37,166 bases of DNA from Limnohabitans sp. Rim8 (lineage in GTDB: Bacteria; Pseudomonadota; Gammaproteobacteria; Burkholderiales; Burkholderiaceae_C), in NCBI GenBank assembly GCA_945897795.1, contig CAMDFT010000029.1:1-37166 (forward strand), read 5' to 3'. The notes below the pieces were generated by a model. It was not told the DNA's origin and searched no databases. It saw nothing but the letters and a program-made list of their open reading frames with translations. A program made the translations under genes and the position numbers. Shown one piece after another: positions 17,528 to 25,306 of this stretch. How positions within the stretch are numbered: position 1 is the first letter of the stretch; each line of letters begins with the position of its first letter.

Positions 17528-17544
17528 TGCCTTATTTTGGTGCA
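17528..17544. promoter_or_regulatory. NtrC-type enhancer site 2
   Basis: TGCCTTATTTTGGTGCA has a strong GGTGCA half and a weak left half. Its centre is 21 bp (two helical turns) from site 1, placing two NtrC dimers on the same DNA face. It ends 2 nt from the stop codon of the upstream gene. Confidence 0.6.
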
Positions 17545-17545
17545 A

Positions 17546-18379
17546 TCAGGCTTCTCGCACCAATTCGGGGCCATATTCGAGCGCGAACGCCTTCAGGCCT
17601 TGGCGCAAATCGAGGTAGGCCGCATCCGCTTGGGCGGGCTCACCTTTGACGCCCAGCTCAATGTGACGACCCCATTGCGGGTGGTCCACGCTGGGCAGGC
17701 TGAACACCTTAACGCCTGGGTGCGCAGCTTCGATGGTCTCCATGAGTGGGGTCAAGGTGGCTTCCATCGCACCCAAAACGATCACCGACTTCTCAACATA
17801 AGCGTTTTGGCGAAAATAGGCGCTGTACTGGGCGTCCAGCACCGAGGCGATCATGGGCCAAGCCATGACCGGAAAACCCGGCACAAAGTGCACTGCGCCG
17901 CCAGCTGGGCCACGACAACTGAAGCCGGGAATCTTGTTGTAGGGGTTGCGAATGATGTCTGCGCCCGCGGGAAATGTGCCCATGTTCAGGCGGTGAATGT
18001 TGTCTGGCCGGTCTGGCTCGTAAGCCACGCCCTGCTCTTTGGCGGTGTCTTGCATGCGCTCTTGAATCAAGCGCTTGGCCTCGGGGTGCAAGGCCAACGG
18101 CACACCCAGAGCTTTGCCCGCGCATTGGCGGGTGTGGTCGTCGGGGGTGGCACCGATGCCGCCGCAGCTGAACACCACGTCGGACGACGCCAAAGCGCGC
18201 TGCAAGGTGGCCGTGATGCGCTCTGGCGAATCGCCGATGTACTCGGCCCAACTCAAAGTCAGGCCACGCTCATTCATCAATTCGATGACTTTGGGCATGT
18301 GCTTGTCCTGGCGCTTGCCGGACATGATTTCGTCGCCAATGATGATCAGGCCAAAGGTGGGGGTCATGGAAAAACTCAT
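17546..18379 (-). CDS. MoaB/CinA-like molybdopterin-binding-domain protein
   Basis: A 277-residue protein with a single MoCF/MoaB-Mog domain at the N-terminus: FGLIIIGDEIMSGKRQDKH, then VVFSCGGIGATPDDHTRQCAGKALG, the GGxGxTxDD loop shared with CinA, MogA and MoaB. The rest resembles the second part of stand-alone CinA-like proteins (VPGFPVMAWPMIASVL). The CinA nicotinamide-mononucleotide deamidase domain is absent. The exact substrate is unknown. ATG at 18379 is used; ATG at 18367 is also possible. It is last in a minus-strand run and its end abuts the glnA enhancer sites. Confidence 0.82.
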   Translation of the reverse strand: MSFSMTPTFGLIIIGDEIMSGKRQDKHMPKVIELMNERGLTLSWAEYIGDSPERITATLQRALASSDVVFSCGGIGATPDDHTRQCAGKALGVPLALHPEAKRLIQERMQDTAKEQGVAYEPDRPDNIHRLNMGTFPAGADIIRNPYNKIPGFSCRGPAGGAVHFVPGFPVMAWPMIASVLDAQYSAYFRQNAYVEKSVIVLGAMEATLTPLMETIEAAHPGVKVFSLPSVDHPQWGRHIELGVKGEPAQADAAYLDLRQGLKAFALEYGPELVREA

Positions 18380-18406
18380 GGGTCAAGTGAAAGGAATCGT
18401 CCGGCA

Positions 18407-19342
18407 TCAGGGTTTCAGGCGCGGCACAACGTCGGTGATGCCCTCGATCTGGCCCGGCTCGTCGCCACCCAAGCGGGCCGCGGCATGCGGCGATACGTCC
18501 ACCACTGCAGACGCAGCGGGCAAGACCTCGTCCACGGCCGCTTGTCGGGGTTCGTCCCGCAGGGCCTGCAAGGCGGCTAGGCCGAAATGCGCGAACCACA
18601 GCGAAGAAAAAGCGAACACCAGGGTGTAAATCCAGATGGCCACGGGCACCAAAATGACAAAGGCCGCTGCAAACAAGGCCCCCGAGGCCCACACCAGGCT
18701 GGGCGCTGCACCCATGAGGCCGGTGACCACGCCCATGCCCAAAAAGCTCATGCGGTGGCGCGCCATGAGGGTGTGGCGCTCGTCGGCACTGGCAAATTCG
18801 GCCAGCACGTCAAACGCCATGACCCGGTAGGTCAGCCACCCCCAGATGAATGCGGGCAGCACCAGGGCCAGTGGGGGCACCAGCCACATCGGCAAGGTCA
18901 ACACCAGCGCCCCCAGCGCCAGCACCAGCGAGAAAAAAGTCCACCACAAGCTCAAAAGCAAACTGCCGCCGTGCTTGCGCTGCAAACCCGCAAAGCGCCG
19001 CTCGGCCACCATGCGCGTAAGGGATGGGGTCATCATGAACGACACTGCCAGCAAGGACGCCACCACCACCAAAGGCGTGAAAGCAAAAATAACCAGCAGG
19101 GGGGCCACCACGGTTTTCAGACTGGCCAAACCCACGCCTTCGAACCAGCGCCAGACCATGTCCAGCCAGGCGCTGGCATCGAGCCAGCCCCGCACAAAGG
19201 TGACGGCCGTGTCCCAATACAAATACCCCAGCAACCAGGACAGGGCCACGATCAGCACCAAGGGCAAGACCGACAGCCCGATCACCCGGGGGTACAGGCA
19301 ATACACGGCCGCGCGCCAAAAGGAATCGATCAGGAGTTTCAT
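18407..19342 (-). CDS. EI24-domain (CysZ-like) membrane protein
   Basis: A 311-residue inner-membrane protein with hydrophobic segments near residues 24-45, 75-105, 130-180 and 195-245. The pattern SFWRAAVYCLYPRVIGLSVLPL and the long paired helices match the EI24/CysZ family, whose E. coli member is a sulfate permease. Residues YRVMAFDVLAEFASADERHTLMARHR correspond to the conserved cytoplasmic segment. The polar C-terminal 50 residues are extra and Ala/Asp-rich. Sulfate transport is not established for this branch. It lies 15 nt after the desaturase gene and is probably co-transcribed. Confidence 0.78.
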   Translation of the reverse strand: MKLLIDSFWRAAVYCLYPRVIGLSVLPLVLIVALSWLLGYLYWDTAVTFVRGWLDASAWLDMVWRWFEGVGLASLKTVVAPLLVIFAFTPLVVVASLLAVSFMMTPSLTRMVAERRFAGLQRKHGGSLLLSLWWTFFSLVLALGALVLTLPMWLVPPLALVLPAFIWGWLTYRVMAFDVLAEFASADERHTLMARHRMSFLGMGVVTGLMGAAPSLVWASGALFAAAFVILVPVAIWIYTLVFAFSSLWFAHFGLAALQALRDEPRQAAVDEVLPAASAVVDVSPHAAARLGGDEPGQIEGITDVVPRLKP

Positions 19343-19357
19343 GCGGGAAAGCTTAAC

Positions 19358-20320
19358 TCAAGCACGCCCAAACAGCCGCAGCACGCCCAGCCACTGCTGC
19401 GCCCAAAAGCCCTGCCCGTAGTCGCGCCCTTTTTCCACCTGGTCACGGATGCCGGTCGGGTCGTAGCGCAAGGTGAAATCGGCGGTGCCAAACAGCATGT
19501 CCCACCAAGGCAGCAGCACCCCGTAGTTGCAGCCGCCCAAGTGCCGCTGGCCTTGGCGCTCGGTCTCGTGGCCGATGCCGATGCTGTGGTGCCGACGGTG
19601 AAATCGCGGGCTGACCCACAGCCGATCGCCGATGCGGCCAAACCAGAAGCGCACATTGGCGTGCTGGAAGTTTTCGCTCAACTGGCCCAGCGCCACCAGA
19701 GCCACAAATTGCCCCGGCCCCACCCCGACCAGCACCGCCAACACCGACAAGGCCAAACTGGTCAGCACATCGTCGAGCAGGTGGTTGCGGTTGTCCGACC
19801 ACATGGTCATCTGGCGCTGCGAATGGTGCAGGCTGTGCAAGGCCCACCAACGCGGCAGTTGGTGCTGACCCCGGTGCAGCCAGTAGTTCACAAAATCAAA
19901 CACCACCAGGTAAATCAAAAAGCTGACCCAGGCCACATCGCTGACACCGGGCCAGAACTGGTCGAGGTGCCAAGTGGGTGCGCCCAGGCCGCGCAAGCTG
20001 CCCCAGGCTTGCTCAAAGAGCCAGTCAAAGGAAAAGAACATGGCCAACTTGAACAGGCCCAAGCGCTGGACCAGGGTGTAAACCACGTCCACCCGCACGG
20101 CGCGGGTGTCTTGCACGGGCTCAGCCGGCCAGCGCCGCTGCATCGGGCCCAGCACCGTGAGCAAGACCGCTATTTGCAGCAGACCCACCACCAGCCAGCC
20201 TGTGCCTTCATAGGCTTTGTCCAACAATTGGGCCAGGCCCAAGGCATACATCAAGGGCTGGACCACACCCTCGAACAGGCTTTGTTGCATCAACGAAAAG
20301 GCGTCGATCAGGCTGTCCAT
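19358..20320 (-). CDS. Sterol desaturase / fatty acid hydroxylase family protein
   Basis: A 320-residue integral membrane di-iron oxygenase of the FA-hydroxylase family. The histidine clusters are complete: WLHRGQH, ALHSLHHSQRQ, a middle ENFQHANV and FHRRHHS. At least four membrane segments surround them. Such enzymes hydroxylate or desaturate lipids with O2; the lipid substrate here is not predictable, and sterols are unlikely in this organism. It starts 6 nt after the deacetylase stop, so it sits in one operon with the deacetylase and EI24 genes. Confidence 0.88.
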   Translation of the reverse strand: MDSLIDAFSLMQQSLFEGVVQPLMYALGLAQLLDKAYEGTGWLVVGLLQIAVLLTVLGPMQRRWPAEPVQDTRAVRVDVVYTLVQRLGLFKLAMFFSFDWLFEQAWGSLRGLGAPTWHLDQFWPGVSDVAWVSFLIYLVVFDFVNYWLHRGQHQLPRWWALHSLHHSQRQMTMWSDNRNHLLDDVLTSLALSVLAVLVGVGPGQFVALVALGQLSENFQHANVRFWFGRIGDRLWVSPRFHRRHHSIGIGHETERQGQRHLGGCNYGVLLPWWDMLFGTADFTLRYDPTGIRDQVEKGRDYGQGFWAQQWLGVLRLFGRA

Positions 20321-20326
20321 GGTGGG

Positions 20327-21268
20327 TCAGGGTCTTAGAGCGAGCGGGGTCACGGTTTGTGGCTTGGGCTGCGCCAACTGCAGGGGCTGTTGGCGCACCC
20401 AGTCGCGGTATTGGGGGTGCTCGCGCAAGGTGGCAAAGCACAGGCCGCGGGCCTTCAGGCCCACGATCAAGGGCTCCAGCACCGCCGGGGCCCAGGGGTC
20501 CTGGCGCGACCAAATGCCCAAGTGGGCCATCAGGATGTCGCCGGGCCGGATGTTTTGCAGGGCTTTTTGCAGCAAATGGGCGTTGCTGAAGCGCTCGCTG
20601 GGCAGCTCGTCGCCCAAAAAGCCAGCATCCGCCCAGCCCACATGCGCATAGCCGCATTGCCGGGCCGCTTGCAGCAGCCGGGCCGAAGTTTTGCCACCGG
20701 GTGCGCGAAACAAAGGCAAGGGCGTTTGCCCAGTCAGGGTCTGCAAGCGGCTGGCGGCTTGGTGCAAGTTGTCACAGTACTGCTGGGTGCTCCACTGCAA
20801 GTTTTGCCCGACCTGCTGACCGGCACTCGGGCGGATGCGAAAGCGCACATCACCCGGGCCATCGAGGTCGGCGCGCCAATAAGCGTGGTCCCAGGTGTGC
20901 GAGGCAAAGGCATGGCCCTCGGCCCCGCGAGCACGCCACCAGGGGGCCCAGTGATCACCCATGGAGCCATCGCCTTGCTGGGTTTTTTCGTGCGCCGCAA
21001 AAAAAGTGACCTGCACCTTGTGGCGCTGCAGCACTTCGGCAATCAGCGGGGCTGTGCCCATGTGGCCTGTGTCGAAAGTCAGGTAAACCGGGCGGCTGCA
21101 GGCGGCGGGTTCTGCTTGGGCTTGGGCTTGGGCTTGGGCTTGGGCTTGGGCTTGGGCTTGGGCTTGCGCTTGGGGCTGTGCCAGTGCCGAACCGCAGACG
21201 AAGGCGCACAGCGCCGGCCAGCTTATTGCCAGCCACGGGCTGGGTCGGAGCTCAGTTGCGCGGCGCAT
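20327..21268 (-). CDS. Exported polysaccharide deacetylase family protein with Gln-Ala repeat
   Basis: A 313-residue CE4-type protein with a signal peptide (WLAISWPALCAFVCGSALA). A run of about ten Gln-Ala dipeptides follows. The NodB-like motifs are LTFDTGHMG (motif 1), ASHTWDH (motif 2, metal histidines), RAPGGKTSA (motif 3), WADAGF (motif 4) and ILMAHLG (motif 5). The second Asp of the usual TFDD, a metal ligand, is Thr here. It probably acts on a cell-surface glycan in the periplasm. The ATG at 21268 overlaps the upstream beta-propeller gene by 17 nt; an upstream extension has no homology. Confidence 0.85.
   Translation of the reverse strand: MRRATELRPSPWLAISWPALCAFVCGSALAQPQAQAQAQAQAQAQAQAQAQAEPAACSRPVYLTFDTGHMGTAPLIAEVLQRHKVQVTFFAAHEKTQQGDGSMGDHWAPWWRARGAEGHAFASHTWDHAYWRADLDGPGDVRFRIRPSAGQQVGQNLQWSTQQYCDNLHQAASRLQTLTGQTPLPLFRAPGGKTSARLLQAARQCGYAHVGWADAGFLGDELPSERFSNAHLLQKALQNIRPGDILMAHLGIWSRQDPWAPAVLEPLIVGLKARGLCFATLREHPQYRDWVRQQPLQLAQPKPQTVTPLALRP
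21114..21173. repeat. Hexanucleotide tandem repeat (GCTTGG)n
   Basis: Eight perfect GCTTGG units (21114-21161) are followed by two imperfect ones. On the coding strand they encode the Gln-Ala run of the deacetylase. Because the unit is 6 bp, copy-number change alters linker length without a frameshift. Confidence 0.95.
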
Positions 21269-22241
21269 GGTCCAAGGTCCAAACCCCGTGAGGCGACTTG
21301 CCCACAGGCACTTGCCGCAGCAACTTTTGCGAGGCGATGTCAACCACGCTCAATTTGCGCGACCAACGTGAGGCCACCAAAATCAGCTTTCCATCTGCGG
21401 TGATGTCCATGCAGTCAGGGCCAGAAGGGCCCGGCAATTGCGCCACCACTTTCCAGTCGATGAAGTCAATTTGGCTGATCGTGTTGGCCACGCGGTTGCT
21501 CACAAACACATGGCGTTTGTCCCCCAGTGCCCGGAAGGCATGTGCCCCTTTGCCCGTGGGGATTTTTTTGAAAAATTTGGGCTTAGGCCCACTGATGTCG
21601 TAGACCTCTACCCCATCGCCACCCGTCAGGCCCACCAAAAGGTACTTGTCGTCTGGCGTGCCGTACACATCGGCGGGCACCGCACCGACCGGGGTGCGCG
21701 AGCTCAAGGTTTGGGTGTTCAGGTCAATCGAGACGATTTCGTCGCTGTCCTGCATCGAGGCCCAAACGGTCTGGCTGCGGCTGTCGATCCACAAATGGCT
21801 GGGCGTTTTGCCGGTGGCAATGCGTTTGGACAAATGCGCGTTTTGGCCGTCCCAACGGTAAATGTCCACATGGTTCAAGCGGTTGGCGGCTGTGACAAAC
21901 CACTTCATGTCTGGCGAAAAACGCAGGTGGTAAGGGTCCAAAATGCCGGTCACCGTGCGCTGCACTTGCGCGGTGCGCGGGTCGATGAAGGTGAGGGAAT
22001 CGCTCATGGCATTGGCCACAATGAGCGATTTTTCGTCGGGCGTCAAATACAAGTGGTGCGGCTCTTTGCCGGTCGGGATGCGTTTTTTCTCGGTCCAGGT
22101 GGTTGGATCGATGACACTCACGTTGCCCTCGAGTGAATTGAGGACAAAAACAGGTGCGGGCGGCTTGGCCAGCACGGTACAGGCCAAACCCACCCCCAAA
22201 AACAAGAACAAAATTCTGGAAAATGCACTAAAACAAATCAC
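21252..22241 (-). CDS. Exported YVTN-type beta-propeller protein
   Basis: A protein of about 329 residues with a signal peptide (FSRILFLFLGVGLACTVLA) and then repeated propeller blades: VFVLNSLEGNVSVIDPTTW, IPTGKEPHHLYLTPDEKSLIVANAMSDSLTFIDPRT, PVGAVPADVYGTPDDKYLLVGL, VSNRVANTISQIDFIDW and VPVGKSPHGVW. These resemble the YVTN family and the cytochrome cd1 d1-heme propeller, but without heme ligands that I can identify. It is likely periplasmic and acts in binding or scaffolding. The start is uncertain: GTG at 22241 gives a clean signal peptide, GTG at 22286 would add 15 residues. First gene of the five-gene run. Confidence 0.8.
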   Translation of the reverse strand: MICFSAFSRILFLFLGVGLACTVLAKPPAPVFVLNSLEGNVSVIDPTTWTEKKRIPTGKEPHHLYLTPDEKSLIVANAMSDSLTFIDPRTAQVQRTVTGILDPYHLRFSPDMKWFVTAANRLNHVDIYRWDGQNAHLSKRIATGKTPSHLWIDSRSQTVWASMQDSDEIVSIDLNTQTLSSRTPVGAVPADVYGTPDDKYLLVGLTGGDGVEVYDISGPKPKFFKKIPTGKGAHAFRALGDKRHVFVSNRVANTISQIDFIDWKVVAQLPGPSGPDCMDITADGKLILVASRWSRKLSVVDIASQKLLRQVPVGKSPHGVWTLDHAPRN

Positions 22242-22296
22242 TTGGGGGCTTTCTAAATCGCGTTCGAGTGTAAACGGCCCACCCACAGGATTTCAG

Positions 22297-23124
22297 ATGC
22301 AGACGCAGTGCTCTCAAAAAATAAAGATTCGCGGTATCGGGCTTGAAACCATGAGCATCGCCCCACCCGCCGCTGCCGATGGCCCGACCCTTGTGTTTTT
22401 GCACGAAGGCCTGGGCAGCGTGCACATGTGGCGCGACTGGCCAGCACGCCTGTGCACGCAACTCGGCTGCGCGGGCGTGGTGTACTCGCGACAAGGCTAC
22501 GGCCAATCCGACCCTGTGCCCGATGTGCGCGGCCCCTCTGGCCAGACGGATGGGCGCCGGCATGGCCGTTTGCTGCCCGACTACATGCACCGCGAAGCGT
22601 TTGAGGTCTTGCCCGCCTTGCTATTGGCCTTGGGCATCGAACGGCCCGTGCTGCTTGGGCACTCGGACGGGGGCACCATCGCCTTGCTGCACGCCAGCCG
22701 TTTTGAGGTGCATGGCTGCATCGTCATGGCCCCCCACGTCATGGTGGAGCCCATCTCCCTGCAGGCCATCCAGCAAGCCCGCCAAGCCTTTGAGCAAGGC
22801 GCATTGCGCGAACGCTTGGCCGCCTACCACGCCGATGTGGACTGCGCTTTTTGGCAATGGAACGAGGTGTGGCTGAGTCCTGCTTTTGCCAGTTTTGACA
22901 TCCGCGCCGACTTGGCCACCATCCAGGCCCCACTGCTGGCCATCCAGGGCGTGGACGACCCTTACGGCACCCTGGCACAGATTGAGGACATCACCCAAGC
23001 CGTGCCACACACCCGTTTGCTCACCCTGCCCACCTGCGGCCATTCACCCCACCGCGACCAACCGCAAGCCGTGGAACATGCGGTTCAAGACTTCATGGCC
23101 AGTTTGGCAAGTCGTCGGACCTGA
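22297..23124 (+). CDS. Alpha/beta hydrolase
   Basis: A 275-residue alpha/beta-fold hydrolase: oxyanion segment FLHEGLGSVHMWRDWP near residue 35, nucleophile elbow LLGHSDGGTIALLHAS with the Ser (G-H-S-D-G), acid in QGVDDPYGT and the catalytic His in CGHSPHRDQP. It belongs to the general peptidase S33/MhpC-like group; the substrate is unknown. ATG at 22297 has AGGA about 8 nt upstream; an upstream in-frame extension overlaps the divergent propeller gene. The last codons (SRRT) lie inside a REP-like inverted repeat. Confidence 0.88.
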   Translation: MQTQCSQKIKIRGIGLETMSIAPPAAADGPTLVFLHEGLGSVHMWRDWPARLCTQLGCAGVVYSRQGYGQSDPVPDVRGPSGQTDGRRHGRLLPDYMHREAFEVLPALLLALGIERPVLLGHSDGGTIALLHASRFEVHGCIVMAPHVMVEPISLQAIQQARQAFEQGALRERLAAYHADVDCAFWQWNEVWLSPAFASFDIRADLATIQAPLLAIQGVDDPYGTLAQIEDITQAVPHTRLLTLPTCGHSPHRDQPQAVEHAVQDFMASLASRRT

Positions 23125-23175
23125 AGGCGACCTACGAAGACCGGTCCCTCGTAGGTCGGGCCTTTACGGTCCGAC
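23114..23175. repeat. REP-like inverted repeat spanning the hydrolase stop
   Basis: Arm 23114-23137 and arm 23149-23175 are nearly perfect inverted repeats (GTCGGACC...GACCTACGA) around 11 nt that contain GACCGGTC. The left arm is 2-3 nt shorter. The words TCGTAGGTCGGGC and CGGTCCGAC recall repetitive extragenic elements of proteobacteria; other copies lie outside the window, if any. Confidence 0.75.
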
Positions 23176-23200
23176 AGCCATCCCTTCGCGGAGCGACATT

Positions 23201-23944
23201 TCAGGGCTTGAGCGCCGCCAAATCCAATGGCGTCAAAAAACGCCATTGCCCGGGAGCCAAGTCGGCCAGCACCAAACCGCCGATTTGCGAGCGGTGCAAG
23301 CCCTCCACCCGGTTGCCCACCGCCGCCACCATGCGCTTGACCTGGTGGTATTTGCCCTCGGTCAGGGTCAGTTTCAGGTGCAGCTCGCTCACCGCCTCGC
23401 AGGCCGCCGCCTTGACCGGCTGGGGGTCGTCGTCCAGCACCACCCCACTCAGCAGTTTTTCCACCATCTCGGGCGTGATGGGGTGCTTGGTGGACACCTC
23501 GTAGACCTTGGGCACATGGTGCTTGGGCGAGCTCATCTTGTGGATGAATTGGCCGTCATCGGTCAGCAGCAGCAAGCCGGTGGTGTCCTGGTCGAGCCGG
23601 CCCACGGCTTGGACGCCCTGCACCGCTGCTTTTTGCGGGCGCTGGCGCAAAGGCGCGGGCAGCAAGGTGTAGATGCTCGGCCAGGTCGAAGGCTTTTGCG
23701 AGCACTCGGTGCCTGCGGGCTTGTGCAGCAGCACATAGGCTTTGTCCAGGTAGGGCCACACGGTGCCTTGCACCGTGAATTGCAGACCCTCCAGATCGAA
23801 AAATTCGCCCGCATCGGTGACGGTTTGGCCCTGCACTTGCACATGGCCTTGCTGGACCAGGCCTGCGCACACGCGGCGGGTGCCAAAGCCCTGGCTGAAC
23901 AAGATGTCTTCCAGGCGCATGGGTTTGAGAGGTTTGGCTTTCAT
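23201..23944 (-). CDS. rsuA: 16S rRNA pseudouridine synthase, RsuA-like
   Basis: A 247-residue synthase of the RsuA family. The N-terminus has the S4 RNA-binding domain (MRLEDILFSQGFGTRRVCAGLVQQGHVQV), the catalytic motif is [19 protein letters not shown] with the essential Asp near residue 125, and the C-terminus has LTEGKYHQVKRMVAAVGNRVEGLHRSQIGGL. RsuA makes pseudouridine 516 in 16S rRNA. The start is taken at ATG 23944 (MKAKPLKPMRLED); ATG 23920 would begin at the S4 domain. A GACAAT hexamer lies 8 nt upstream with no Shine-Dalgarno. Confidence 0.88.
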   Translation of the reverse strand: MKAKPLKPMRLEDILFSQGFGTRRVCAGLVQQGHVQVQGQTVTDAGEFFDLEGLQFTVQGTVWPYLDKAYVLLHKPAGTECSQKPSTWPSIYTLLPAPLRQRPQKAAVQGVQAVGRLDQDTTGLLLLTDDGQFIHKMSSPKHHVPKVYEVSTKHPITPEMVEKLLSGVVLDDDPQPVKAAACEAVSELHLKLTLTEGKYHQVKRMVAAVGNRVEGLHRSQIGGLVLADLAPGQWRFLTPLDLAALKP

Positions 23945-23999
23945 GGGGCATGATTGTCGCCTCGAAACAGACCCCCATCGCTTGCAGGAGACCCGGCCC

Positions 24000-24293
24000 A
24001 TGAGTGCTGCCCTTGAAACGCTCGATCGCATGAACGCCGCCCTGGCCCAAAGCCAAAATGGCCAGCTGCCGCAAAGCGAGATGATTCGCCTGTGGCGCAC
24101 CCAAGCGGCCACGTTGGCGCTGCCCGCACGCTTTGACGAGGTGTTGCAACCCTTGCTCGACCGCATCGAGGCCAGCGTCTTGTTCAGCGAAGAAAGTTGC
24201 TCGTTCAGCCAAAAAGATTTGCTCGCCAGCCTGCAGATGTGGGCCGACAAAGCGCGTCTGCGGCTGTCTAACCACAGCGCCGCGCAGACCTAA
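24000..24293 (+). CDS. Small hypothetical protein (97 aa)
   Basis: A 97-residue, helix-rich cytoplasmic protein, MSAALETLDRMNAALAQSQ to WADKARLRLSNHSAAQT. GGAG lies 10 nt before the ATG. No membrane segment, signal peptide or known motif. It contains one cysteine (ESCSF) and an acidic middle segment. I do not recognise the family. It starts 55 nt from the divergent rsuA start and its stop overlaps the dusC stop by 4 nt tail to tail. Coding-like composition and the RBS support a real gene. Confidence 0.7.
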   Translation: MSAALETLDRMNAALAQSQNGQLPQSEMIRLWRTQAATLALPARFDEVLQPLLDRIEASVLFSEESCSFSQKDLLASLQMWADKARLRLSNHSAAQT

Positions 24294-25279
24294 AGCGCCG
24301 GTGCTAGGTCCCGTGCTGGTGTGGTGTGCAGCGCCAGCCAGCGATCGACCTGCCCCGCGTCGTGCACCAAGCGCAGCTCGTCAAAGGCCTGCTGCGCCTC
24401 GGGGTAAACGCGGCGCATGTAGTTGAGCCACTGCTTGAGCCGCCCCGCGCGGTGCCGCGCGGCCACACGGGCGCTCACCCCCAGCCAAAACACCTGCATC
24501 AAAGCCACCAAGGTGGACCACGGCACACCCTGCCCCGGCGCGCGCCCTTGCCCTGTGGCCAATTGGTGCGCAATGGCCAGCGCCAGCCCCGGGTCGGTGA
24601 CCATGCCGCGCCCGATCATCAGGCGGTCGCAGCCCGTCACCTCGCGGCAACGCAGCGCGTCGGCCACTGTCCAGATTTCGCCATTGGCCACGATGGGCAA
24701 ATGCACATGCTGGCGCAAGTCGGCAATGCGGTCCCAATAGGCGGGTGGGCGGTAACCGTGCGCCTTGGTGCGGGCGTGCACCACCAGCTCGCTGGCCCCG
24801 GCCGCCTCGATGGCCTGGGCGCAGTCTTCAGCGCGGCTGTCGTCGTTGAAGCCCAGGCGCATCTTGGCCGAAACCGGGATGTGCGAAGGCACCGCCCGGC
24901 GCACCGCCGCCACGATCTGCCCCACCAGCTCGGGCTCGTCCAGCAGCACGGCCCCGCCCCGGTGCTGGTTCACGGTTTTGGCAGGGCATCCAAAGTTCAG
25001 GTCAATGCCATGCGGTTGCAGCTCGGCCAAAGCCGCCGCGTTGTCGGCCAGGCACACCGGGTCCGAACCCAGCAGCTGCACCTTGACCGGGACACCGGCC
25101 TTGGTGCGGCTGCGGTTGAGCAACTCCGGTGCGACCCGAATGAAAGCGCGGCGTGGCAAGACCGTGTTGGTCACGCGGATGAATTCGGACACGCACTCGT
25201 GCACCCCACCCACGCGCGTAAGCACATCGCGCAGGGTGTGGTCGAGCAGCCCCTCCATCGGGGCCAGCATGATGTGCAT
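24290..25279 (-). CDS. dusC: tRNA-dihydrouridine(16) synthase
   Basis: DusC reduces U16 of tRNA to dihydrouridine using FMN. The 329-residue protein closely follows the E. coli DusC pattern: LAPMEGLLDHTLRDVLTRV, VKVQLLGSDP, GIDLNFGCPAKTVNQHRGGAVLL with the catalytic Cys, SAKMRLGF, ELVVHARTKAHGYRPP, IVANGEIW and DRLMIGRG, plus the C-terminal LKQWLNYMRRVYPEA helical domain. The start MHIMLAPMEG (25279) is chosen; MLAPMEG three codons later is possible. GNAT gene 27 nt upstream on the same strand. Confidence 0.93.
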   Translation of the reverse strand: MHIMLAPMEGLLDHTLRDVLTRVGGVHECVSEFIRVTNTVLPRRAFIRVAPELLNRSRTKAGVPVKVQLLGSDPVCLADNAAALAELQPHGIDLNFGCPAKTVNQHRGGAVLLDEPELVGQIVAAVRRAVPSHIPVSAKMRLGFNDDSRAEDCAQAIEAAGASELVVHARTKAHGYRPPAYWDRIADLRQHVHLPIVANGEIWTVADALRCREVTGCDRLMIGRGMVTDPGLALAIAHQLATGQGRAPGQGVPWSTLVALMQVFWLGVSARVAARHRAGRLKQWLNYMRRVYPEAQQAFDELRLVHDAGQVDRWLALHTTPARDLAPAL

Positions 25280-25306
25280 GGGGTGCCTGAGTGTGGGCCC
25301 GTCGGT

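Noticed and set aside
17268..17545. A glutamine or other riboswitch upstream of glnA
   Set aside because: The features seen are DNA-level: a -24/-12 promoter and NtrC dyads. I see no aptamer-like conserved fold in the 36-nt leader.
18587..20338. Long plus-strand frame (583 codons) opposite the EI24 and desaturase genes
   Set aside because: It spans two genes with clear family motifs on the minus strand and is composed mostly of Gln, His and Pro, as expected for an antisense shadow.
21114..21173. Microsatellite as an on/off phase-variation switch
   Set aside because: The unit is 6 bp, so changes keep the reading frame; it can only vary the linker length.
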